Shown in pieces: positions 1 through 5,561 of a stretch of DNA of 6,172 nt. The notes below the pieces were generated by a model. The model had not been told where the DNA came from and ran no database searches. It saw nothing but the letters and a program-made list of their open reading frames with translations. The stretch is from Actinomycetes bacterium (GTDB lineage: Bacteria; Actinomycetota; Acidimicrobiia; Acidimicrobiales; Bog-793), in the NCBI GenBank assembly GCA_021823365.1, contig JAKAOD010000200.1, positions 1 to 6,172 of the forward strand, written 5' to 3'. The translations under genes were made by a program, and so were the position numbers. Each line of letters begins with the position of its first letter. The stretch's first letter is position 1.

Positions 1-1439
1 CCGAACGGCCGAAGGAGGCGCGCCACGCCGATCGCCCCGAGCGCGACGCCGACGACGAGGGAGAGCTTGAGCACGACGCCCATCCCACCCGCGAGGACGA
101 TCCCCGCCAGTCCGAGCATCGCGAAGGCCGGAGTCGCCGGACCTGGGCGCTGCAACCCGGCGTCGGTCCAGCCGCCGAGGTAGCGCGCGAGCAGCGTCCC
201 GGGCCCCGGAACCGGCAGGAAGCCGCCGATGAGCGGGAGATGGCCGACGAGCAGCTCACGTGAGCCGAAGACGAGAAGGACGAGGGCGAGGACGACGCCG
301 AGGGCGCCGAGACGCCGGAGCTGGCCCTGCTGCGAAGACGGAGCCGCCTGGCGAGGAGCCGGAGCCGGCCGCCGGCCGGCCGCCGCGCTCGTCGACAGCC
401 GGCGCGGCTCGCCCCAGCGCACGACGAAATCCTCGACCATCGGGCGGACGAAGCGGGTCAGGCGCATCGAGCGGCGGGTGAACAGCTTTGCCACGACACG
501 ATCCGGCAGTCGCCGGTAGGCCGCGACCCCGGCACGGGCTCCGCGAAGGTCCTGTTCGGACGCGAGGTTCCAGCGCCACGCGTCGACCACCTGGCGGACC
601 CGCCACCTCTTGCCGAGCAAGGCGAAGTAGGCGACCTCGAGCATGCTCAGCACCGCGAGCTGGACGACGGTGAGGGTTCGGCGGAAGCCGGAGTAGTTCT
701 TCAGGACGGCGCGCAGCTCGTGGCGCCACTGGAGAGCTCTCGCCTCGGGCAGGGGGCGCTGGCGACTGGCCGTCGCCTCGCGGTGGCGAACCCGCGCCTG
801 GGGGGCGACGGCGACACGGGCCCCGGCGATCCTCGCCCGCCAGCACAGGTCCACGTCCTCGCCGAACATGTTGATCCGGGCGTCGTAGCCGCCGATCGCG
901 TGGAACAGGTCGGCCCTGACGAGCGTGCAGCCGCCCGGCGCGGCGAAGACCTCCCGAGCCTCGTCGTGCTGGCACTGGTCGAACTCCCACCGCGCCACGC
1001 GTCGGATCGGGGCGCCGAACCGGTCCACGCCGAGCCCGACCTGGAGCAGGCGGTCCGGATCTTCGTAGGCGACGAGCTTCGGCGCGACCACGCCGGCGTT
1101 CGAGCGGAACGCCTCCTCCACGAGGCGCCGCACGGCGTCCTCCTCGGGGACGACGTCGTCGTGGCAGAAGAGGTAGAACGCCGCCCCCTCGACGACCTCG
1201 AGCACGACGTCGGCGCAGGGACCGAAGCCGAGGTTGACCGGGAAGCGCCGGACGTAGGCCTCCGGCGCGACCTCGGCGACCCGGGGCGCGAGCGGAGGGT
1301 CGCTCCCTCCGTCGACGACGAGCACCGACAGGTTCTCGTAGCCCTGCCCGTGGAATGCCTCCAGGCACTCCTCCAGCCACGGTCCGGGGTCGCTCGAGAC
1401 GATGACCGCGACCACTGGTGGCGCGTGGTCCTCCCCCAT
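1..1439 (-). CDS. GT2 family glycosyltransferase fused to a C-terminal membrane domain (3' end beyond window)
   Basis: I translated this frame from the ATG at 1439 to base 1 and found no stop in 479 codons, so the gene continues outside the window. Residues about 8-205 are a GT-A fold family 2 transferase: strand VVAVIV (9-14), LVVDGGSDP (40-48), the acidic CHDDV cluster (92-96) where the family binds metal and sugar nucleotide, APGGCTLVRADLF (167-179), and GEDVDLCWRAR (193-203), the classic ED-x-D late motif. A hydrophobic stretch lies at about 257-276. An Ala/Pro/Gln-rich linker (about 346-372) leads to probable membrane helices at about 376-393, 438-457 and 460-474. By family it should transfer a sugar from a nucleotide donor to an envelope acceptor at the cytoplasmic membrane; donor and acceptor are unknown. 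ATG 1439 is the first start after an in-frame stop at 1485-1487. No clear Shine-Dalgarno precedes it. The N-terminal part resembles rhamnosyltransferase WbbL-type proteins, but this is by motif only. Confidence 0.88.
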   Translation of the reverse strand, partial: MGEDHAPPVVAVIVSSDPGPWLEECLEAFHGQGYENLSVLVVDGGSDPPLAPRVAEVAPEAYVRRFPVNLGFGPCADVVLEVVEGAAFYLFCHDDVVPEEDAVRRLVEEAFRSNAGVVAPKLVAYEDPDRLLQVGLGVDRFGAPIRRVARWEFDQCQHDEAREVFAAPGGCTLVRADLFHAIGGYDARINMFGEDVDLCWRARIAGARVAVAPQARVRHREATASRQRPLPEARALQWRHELRAVLKNYSGFRRTLTVVQLAVLSMLEVAYFALLGKRWRVRQVVDAWRWNLASEQDLRGARAGVAAYRRLPDRVVAKLFTRRSMRLTRFVRPMVEDFVVRWGEPRRLSTSAAAGRRPAPAPRQAAPSSQQGQLRRLGALGVVLALVLLVFGSRELLVGHLPLIGGFLPVPGPGTLLARYLGGWTDAGLQRPGPATPAFAMLGLAGIVLAGGMGVVLKLSLVVGVALGAIGVARLLRPF

Positions 1440-1498
1440 CGGGAACGCGAGGCTAGTCCGACATCGCCGACGGGGCCCCGGACGCTACGGTCGGGGGC
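1440..1498. promoter_or_regulatory. 59-bp divergent intergenic region, possible promoters
   Basis: This gap lies between the start of the GT2 gene (minus) and the start of the small gene (plus), so any dedicated promoter for either must be here or inside the neighbouring gene. On the plus strand TACGGT (1486-1491) fits the TANNNT -10 pattern and ends 7 bases before the GTG at 1499, the spacing of a leaderless actinobacterial transcript. No convincing -35 is visible. On the minus strand TAGCCT (1455-1450) also fits TANNNT, 10 bases before the GT2 ATG, again without a good -35. A 10-base perfect palindrome, CGGGGCCCCG, sits at 1471-1480. All of this is weak evidence in such GC-rich DNA. Confidence 0.3.
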
Positions 1499-1699
1499 GT
1501 GGAGGACCTGCGCAGCGACGTCGGACGGGTCGTCGAGGACGCCGCGTACACCGTGGTCGGGCTCGCCGTGCTCGGATTGCAGCGAGCCCAGGTCGCGCGA
1601 CGGCGGCTGGAGCGCGCGCGGCCGGTCGCGGAGGCGCTCGGTCGGCTCCGCTCGCTGCTCGCCCCTCAGCCCGAGCCGCCGAGCCGCGAGCGCCAGTAG
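1499..1699 (+). CDS. Small uncharacterised protein, 66 aa, antisense to surrounding genes
   Basis: I do not recognise a named family. The GTG at 1499 is the first possible start after an in-frame stop at 1454-1456, and the frame ends with TAG at 1697-1699. About nine tenths of its codons end in G or C, as in the genes around it. The protein reads like a real one: an acidic amphipathic start (VEDLRSDVGRVVEDAA), a short hydrophobic stretch YTVVGLAVLGLQ (about residues 17-28), then a basic helix rich in Arg, Gln and Glu (RAQVARRRLERAR), and a Pro-rich tail. I have an impression of similar short actinobacterial hypothetical proteins with a 'VGLGVLAFQRAQVRRREL'-like core, which I cannot confirm here. 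The hydrophobic part is too short for a confident membrane helix; a membrane-associated amphipathic helix is possible. It is convergent with the reductase gene (34-base 3' overlap) and divergent from the GT2 gene. No good Shine-Dalgarno is seen, only a G run at 1493-1497. Confidence 0.62.
   Translation: MEDLRSDVGRVVEDAAYTVVGLAVLGLQRAQVARRRLERARPVAEALGRLRSLLAPQPEPPSRERQ
1666..1699. other. 34-bp convergent 3' overlap of two genes
   Basis: The last 34 bases of the plus-strand small gene (stop at 1697-1699) overlap the last 34 bases of the minus-strand reductase gene (stop at 1666-1668). No hairpin followed by a T run is visible on either strand, so neither transcript has an obvious intrinsic terminator here. 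The overlap depends on the small gene being real. Confidence 0.55.
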
Positions 1700-2562
1700 G
1701 CGAGGACGTCGGCAAGGGTCGTGTCGAGACCGATCTCCGGGACCCACCCGGTCGTCGCCCTCAGCTTCCCGGCGTCGCCGACGAGCACGGGGACGTCGAC
1801 CGGCCGGACGAGCTCGGGGTCGACGCGGGTGACGACCTTCGAGCGGGCGAGGGCGGCGAGGCGTCGAAAGACCTCCGCGACCGGCAGCGCCACGCCCGAG
1901 CAGACGTTGTAGGCCTCCCCGGGCACGCCGTCGAGGGCGAGCAGGCGGTAGGCGCGAGCGACGTCCCGCACGTCGGTCAGGTCGCGGGCGGCGGAGAGGT
2001 TGCCGACGCGGACGACACCGTCGCCCCCCTCGGCCTCGACGACCCGTCGGGCGAGCGCCGAGACGACGAAGCAGTCGGCCTGGCCGGGACCGACGTGGTT
2101 GAACGGGCGGGCGCGCACGACCTCGAGGCCACGTCCCGCATGAGCCTGGACGCCGAGGTACTCGGCGGCGACCTTGCTCGCGGCGTACGGGCTCACCGGC
2201 TTGAGCGGTGCCGTCTCGCCGACCGGACCGTCCCCCGTCGCGCCGTACACCTCGGCCGAGCTCACGAGCAGCACCCTCGGCGGGCGTTGCGCAGTGCGGG
2301 CCGCCTCGAGGAGCTGGAGCGTCCCGAGCACGTTGACCCGGAAGGTCTCCTCCGGCTGGTCCCAGGAGCGCCCGACGTGGGTCAATGCCGCGAGGTGGTA
2401 GACGACGTCCGGCTCGACGGAATGAAGGGCCGCCCGCACCGCGGCGGCGTCGGCGACGTCGACGCCCTCGGCGAGGACCTGGACCGAGTCGCCGCTCGCT
2501 TCCAGGTGGTCCGCCAGCCAGCGTCCGACGAAGCCGGAGGCCCCGGTGAGAAAGGCGCGCAC
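1666..2562 (-). CDS. rmd: NAD(P)-dependent sugar epimerase/dehydratase, likely GDP-4-dehydro-6-deoxy-D-mannose reductase
   Basis: This is a 298-residue extended short-chain dehydrogenase/reductase, the normal length for Rmd. The nucleotide-binding Rossmann motif GASGFVG is at 7-13, SSAEVYG at 101-107, and the catalytic YAASK (Tyr126, Lys130) at 126-130. RPFNHVGPGQ (152-161), RDLTDVRD (193-200) and YNVCSG (218-223) are the signatures that favour the Rmd/GDP-mannose branch over UDP-glucose 4-epimerase. Rmd reduces GDP-4-dehydro-6-deoxy-D-mannose, made by GDP-mannose 4,6-dehydratase (Gmd), to GDP-D-rhamnose in the cytoplasm. No gmd is in the window. A GDP-6-deoxytalose synthase or a dTDP-linked reductase cannot be excluded. 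The start is GTG at 2562, giving the Rossmann strand at residue 2; it lies 9 bases after the stop of the upstream glycosyltransferase and has no good ribosome binding site, which suggests coupling. Its product probably feeds the adjacent transferases. Confidence 0.85.
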   Translation of the reverse strand: MRAFLTGASGFVGRWLADHLEASGDSVQVLAEGVDVADAAAVRAALHSVEPDVVYHLAALTHVGRSWDQPEETFRVNVLGTLQLLEAARTAQRPPRVLLVSSAEVYGATGDGPVGETAPLKPVSPYAASKVAAEYLGVQAHAGRGLEVVRARPFNHVGPGQADCFVVSALARRVVEAEGGDGVVRVGNLSAARDLTDVRDVARAYRLLALDGVPGEAYNVCSGVALPVAEVFRRLAALARSKVVTRVDPELVRPVDVPVLVGDAGKLRATTGWVPEIGLDTTLADVLAYWRSRLGGSG

Positions 2563-2571
2563 CGCCGTAGG

Positions 2572-3720
2572 CTAACGGGCGCGCCCCGAGCGGACCGCCT
2601 GCCGGTAGGCCTCGACGTGGCCCTCGGCGCTGGCCTCCCAGGTGTACCCGGCGGCGCGCGCCAGCCCTTCCTCGCGCCGCCGTCGGACGGCGTCGCCGCC
2701 GTCGAGCAGCTCGAGGATCGCGACCGCGAGCGCGGAGGCATCCGATCGCGGGACGGTGAGCGCCGAGCTGCCCGCGACGTCGGACATCGACGTGCCTCCT
2801 GTCGTGACGACGGGCGTCCCGCACGCCAGCGCTTCGAGCACCGGCAGGCCGAACCCCTCCTCGAGCGACGGGTAGGCCACTGCCGCGGCGCGGCGCACGA
2901 GCGCGGGGAGATCGGCGTCCTCCACGTGTCCAAGGCGTGCGACCTGCGCGTGACCACGGGCGTCGGGCGCCGCGGCGAGCCCCGGCGCGCCCCAGCCGCC
3001 GCCGCCGGCGAGGACGAGGGAGAGGGACGTGTGCTCGGCGGCGAGCAGGTCGAAGGCGGCGGCCAGCGTCGCCAGGCCCTTGCGCGGCTGGTCGTTCCCC
3101 GTGTGGAGCACGTAGGGCTCGGCGACGCCGAGACGCGCCAGCACCGCGGCGTCGGCGCCGGGAGCGGGCTCGTCCGGGCGGAACCTGCCGTGGTCGACGC
3201 CGTGGGGGACGACCCGCACGGGCACGGCGGAGCCGTAGAGCGCGGCAAAGCGGCGCGCCGTCCGGTCGCTCACGCAGACGACGAGGGAGGCCCGCCTGGC
3301 CGCGAGGCGAAGGGCGCGCCGGAAGTAGAGGACCTTCGCGCGCTCGTGCCACTCGGGATGGTCGACGAAGGTGAGGTCGTGCACGGTGACCACCCCGGGC
3401 ACGCCGGCCCGCGCCGGGATGCTGTAGTGCGGGCCGTGCACGAGGTCGGCCGCCGGCGCGATCCGGCCGAGGGCACGTCCGAGGCGAAGCTCCTCCCACA
3501 CGACGCGCTGGGCGCGGCCGCTCGGCGCAGCGCCCACGACGCTCGAGCAAGGCGCGAGGTCGAGCCATCGGGCGGCGTCGTCGCGGCGGGCGACGAGCGT
3601 CAGCGCGACGTCGTCACGGCGGCCGAGGGCGCGCGACAGCTCGAGCGCGTAGCGGCCCGCGCCGAGCGCGTCGAGGGGGATCGCGGTGACGTCGAGCGCG
3701 ACCCGGATCGGGCCGCTCAT
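2572..3720 (-). CDS. GT4 family glycosyltransferase (second of tandem pair)
   Basis: The product has 382 residues and a complete GT-B fold. The N-terminal acceptor domain has the glycine loop GAGRYALEL (20-28), HGPHYSIP (95-102) and VHDLTF (113-118). The C-terminal donor domain has TGNDQPRKG (207-215), the usual GT4 strand before the donor-site lysine, and an E-x7-E motif at Glu288-Glu296 within EEGFGLPVLEALACGTPVV. It resembles retaining mannosyl/rhamnosyl transferases that use GDP- or dTDP-sugars and act as soluble or membrane-peripheral enzymes in envelope polysaccharide assembly; the real sugar is not readable. No signal peptide or membrane helix is seen. ATG 3720 overlaps the stop of the upstream gene as ATGA and has no Shine-Dalgarno at normal spacing (a GAGGAGGGGG run lies about 28 bases up), so translation is probably coupled. 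A TAG stop is at 2572-2574, directly before the reductase gene. Confidence 0.92.
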   Translation of the reverse strand: MSGPIRVALDVTAIPLDALGAGRYALELSRALGRRDDVALTLVARRDDAARWLDLAPCSSVVGAAPSGRAQRVVWEELRLGRALGRIAPAADLVHGPHYSIPARAGVPGVVTVHDLTFVDHPEWHERAKVLYFRRALRLAARRASLVVCVSDRTARRFAALYGSAVPVRVVPHGVDHGRFRPDEPAPGADAAVLARLGVAEPYVLHTGNDQPRKGLATLAAAFDLLAAEHTSLSLVLAGGGGWGAPGLAAAPDARGHAQVARLGHVEDADLPALVRRAAAVAYPSLEEGFGLPVLEALACGTPVVTTGGTSMSDVAGSSALTVPRSDASALAVAILELLDGGDAVRRRREEGLARAAGYTWEASAEGHVEAYRQAVRSGRAR

Positions 3721-4862
3721 CGCCGCGCGCCGGTCGGGCGCCTGCCGGCCCCCTCCTCGGCCGCCTGCCGCCAGATCCGGCTGTGCGCCGCCGCTGCCGC
3801 CGACCAGGTGAGGCGGGACGAGCGGTCCCTGCCGGCTGCGACAAGCTCGGCGCGGCACGCCTCGTCGGCGCTCGCACTGACGAGGCCGGCGGCGATCGAC
3901 TCGACGTCGAGGGGGTCGACCTCGAGCGCCGCACCCCCGGCTGCGGGCACCCGGCTCGCCACCACCGGCGCCCCGGCACGCATCGCCTCGGCGACAGGGA
4001 GGCCGAATCCTTCGAGCAGCGAGACATAGGCGAGACACCTGCAGCTCGCGTACAGCGCTGCGAGCTCGGCGCCGGGAACCGCGCCCGTGAGCAGCACCCC
4101 TTCCGGCCCGCCCGCGGGCAAGGCCGCGCCGAGCACTCCCCCATCGCCCCAGCCCCGCGGGCCGACGAGCACGAGCGGCCAGAGCTCCGGCAGTCTCCTG
4201 CGAGCGAGGGCGTAGGCGGCGAGCAGCCGGGCGAGGTTCTTGCGCGGCTCGAGCGTCCCGACGGCGAGGAGGAAGTCGCCTTCGACGCCGAGGCGCCGCA
4301 GGCGGGCCGCCGCAGCATGGCGGTCCGGCGGAGGCAGGTGGTCTGCGCCGTACTCGACGCGCTCGACGCGCTCGGCACCACGCGAGCCGAGCTCCTCGCC
4401 GAGCTCGCCGGCGACGTCCTCCGACGGCACGACAAACCGGGTGCCGCGGCGGAGGGCGCGTCCGAGCGCGGCCTCGTGCCACCTGCGCCCCCGCGAGGGG
4501 TAGGCGCCGGGCAGCCGGCGCCACGCGAGGTCGTGCACGGCGACGACGAGGGGCACGCTCGTCGGCGGGGTCATGATCGACGCGGCGTGGACGACGCCGA
4601 AGCCGCGGCCGGCGTGCACTGCGCCGAGGTCCCAGGCCTTGACGAGCAGGCGCGACGGGAGCGGGACGGAACGGACGGGGCGGCCGAGGGCGGCGATCGG
4701 GTCAGGGCCCGGCTTCCGGCTCGCGAGCAGCGTGACGTCCGGGACCGAGCCGGGAGCGAGCCCGGACAGCCCCCCGACGAGGCCGGTGACGTAGGTGCCG
4801 ATCCCGCCGGGGACCCTCGAGCGCAGCTGCTCGGCGACGAGGAGGACCTCGCACTGGCTCAC
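3717..4862 (-). CDS. GT4 family glycosyltransferase (first of tandem pair)
   Basis: The product has 381 residues with both halves of a GT-B transferase. Near the N-terminus is GGIGTYVTGL (19-28), the glycine-rich loop that contacts acceptor and donor phosphate, then VHDLAW (109-114). The donor half carries GTLEPRKNL (202-210), LVLVGPRGWG (230-239) and the E-x7-E motif at Glu284-Glu292 in LEGFGLPVAEAMRAGAPVV. These are standard for retaining GT4 enzymes of polysaccharide synthesis; donor and acceptor are unknown. It shares architecture with the next gene and may be an ancient duplicate, although they have clearly diverged. I chose the GTG at 4862 because it places the first Rossmann strand (EVLLVAEQ) at residue 5, forms a GTGA overlap with the cofE stop, and has GAGGA 9 bases upstream. 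The same frame runs open farther upstream, through cofE, but that stretch is not protein-like. No membrane segment is seen. Confidence 0.92.
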   Translation of the reverse strand: MSQCEVLLVAEQLRSRVPGGIGTYVTGLVGGLSGLAPGSVPDVTLLASRKPGPDPIAALGRPVRSVPLPSRLLVKAWDLGAVHAGRGFGVVHAASIMTPPTSVPLVVAVHDLAWRRLPGAYPSRGRRWHEAALGRALRRGTRFVVPSEDVAGELGEELGSRGAERVERVEYGADHLPPPDRHAAAARLRRLGVEGDFLLAVGTLEPRKNLARLLAAYALARRRLPELWPLVLVGPRGWGDGGVLGAALPAGGPEGVLLTGAVPGAELAALYASCRCLAYVSLLEGFGLPVAEAMRAGAPVVASRVPAAGGAALEVDPLDVESIAAGLVSASADEACRAELVAAGRDRSSRLTWSAAAAAHSRIWRQAAEEGAGRRPTGARR

Positions 4863-5560
4863 CGGAAGAGGTCCTCGGCGTGAGGCCGGACGACCTCGGC
4901 GCGCACCGAGGACTCCCGTAGCCAGGCGGGATCCGTCCCTCGCACCACGGCGACGGGGATGCCCGAGGACTTGCCCATCACGAGCTCGGCCGCCGCAGCG
5001 AGCTCGTCGGCGACGCAGACCTGCGTCACGGCGAGCTCCCGTCCCGAGGCGTCGGTGGTCCCGCGCAGGTCGACGACGGCGCCGATCCCCGCGCAGCCGA
5101 TCGCGACGTCGACGAGCCCTCGGCGCCACGGGCGACCGAAGGTGTCGGAGATCACGACGCCGACCCCGGCGCCGCAGGCCGCCCGGATCTGGTCCCGGAT
5201 GCGCCGCGCAGAGCGGTCGGGGTCGACCGGGAGGAGCACCGCGTAGCCCTCCTCGACGTTGGAGAGGTCGACGCCCGAGCTGGCGCACACGAAGCCGTGA
5301 GGAGTCTCGGTGACGACGAGCTCCCCGCGGCGGCGGAGCACCCGGACTGCCTCCGACTCGGCGAGGCGTCGCTTGGCCGAGGGGTCGGACGGGTCGATCT
5401 CGACGGCACGGCCTTCGCACTTCGAGACCACCTTCTGGGTGACGACGACGACGTCACCGTCCTCGAGCGCCAGCCGCTCGGCGACGAGGGTGCCGAGGGA
5501 GTCGCCCCGGCGGATCTCCGGCATCCCGGGCACCGGGAGGACGGTGAGCGACCGGGCCAC
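4859..5560 (-). CDS. cofE: Coenzyme F420-0:L-glutamate ligase (CofE; single-domain FbiB)
   Basis: CofE adds glutamates to F420-0 with GTP and divalent metal, making F420-1, -2 and so on in the cytoplasm. From the GTG at 5560 the protein has 233 residues, the length of archaeal CofE (about 250). Family signatures in order: PVPGMPEIRRGD (9-20), VVTQKVVSKCEG (39-50), GFVCASSGVDLSN (89-101), LLPVDPDRSARRIR (109-122), SDTFGRPWRRGLVDVAIG (138-155), DLRGTTDASGREL (164-176), and the closing EDLFR typical of the end of the ligase domain. Mycobacterial FbiB is about 450 residues because a nitroreductase-like domain follows; here a stop comes right after the ligase domain. The frame is open up to 5614, but GTG 5560 fits the family N-terminus and starts 1 base after the fbiA stop. 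No Shine-Dalgarno is evident, which suggests coupling to fbiA. Confidence 0.95.
   Translation of the reverse strand: MARSLTVLPVPGMPEIRRGDSLGTLVAERLALEDGDVVVVTQKVVSKCEGRAVEIDPSDPSAKRRLAESEAVRVLRRRGELVVTETPHGFVCASSGVDLSNVEEGYAVLLPVDPDRSARRIRDQIRAACGAGVGVVISDTFGRPWRRGLVDVAIGCAGIGAVVDLRGTTDASGRELAVTQVCVADELAAAAELVMGKSSGIPVAVVRGTDPAWLRESSVRAEVVRPHAEDLFR
4872..4876 (-). promoter_or_regulatory. Ribosome binding site for the first GT4 gene
   Basis: GAGGA on the minus strand lies 9 bases before the GTG at 4862. It falls inside the last codons of cofE (the Glu-Asp-Leu-Phe-Arg tail). It is the best Shine-Dalgarno in this gene cluster and supports the GTG start that overlaps the cofE stop. Confidence 0.5.
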
Positions 5561-5561
5561 G

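Noticed and set aside
364..383. GCCGGCC-rich repeated palindromic stretch
   Set aside because: It lies inside the Ala/Gly/Arg-rich linker of the GT2 protein and is explained by GC-rich codons for a low-complexity linker; it has no repeat unit structure suggesting a mobile or CRISPR element.
256..1380. A 374-codon minus-strand frame overlapping the GT2 gene
   Set aside because: It is a shifted reading of the GT2 gene; the correct frame carries the GT2 motifs and membrane helices, while this one is Arg/Gly/Pro-rich without any domain.
1453..1464. A three-codon upstream frame (Met-Ser-Asp-stop) just before the GT2 start on the minus strand
   Set aside because: It is far too short to distinguish from chance and has no ribosome binding site.
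701..3568. A 955-codon open frame on the minus strand spanning several genes
   Set aside because: It is Arg/Pro/Ser-rich with no domain signature and runs across the true frames of the GT2, reductase and GT4 genes, as well as their boundaries. Long spurious frames are expected when stop codons are rare in GC-rich DNA.
1402..4029. An 875-codon open frame on the plus strand
   Set aside because: It is antisense to four well-supported genes, its protein is low-complexity and has no recognisable motif, and it mirrors the third-position GC bias of the opposite strand.
3783..4883. A 366-codon plus-strand frame opposite the first GT4 gene
   Set aside because: It is antisense to a clear GT4 gene, with no domain and no start context of its own.
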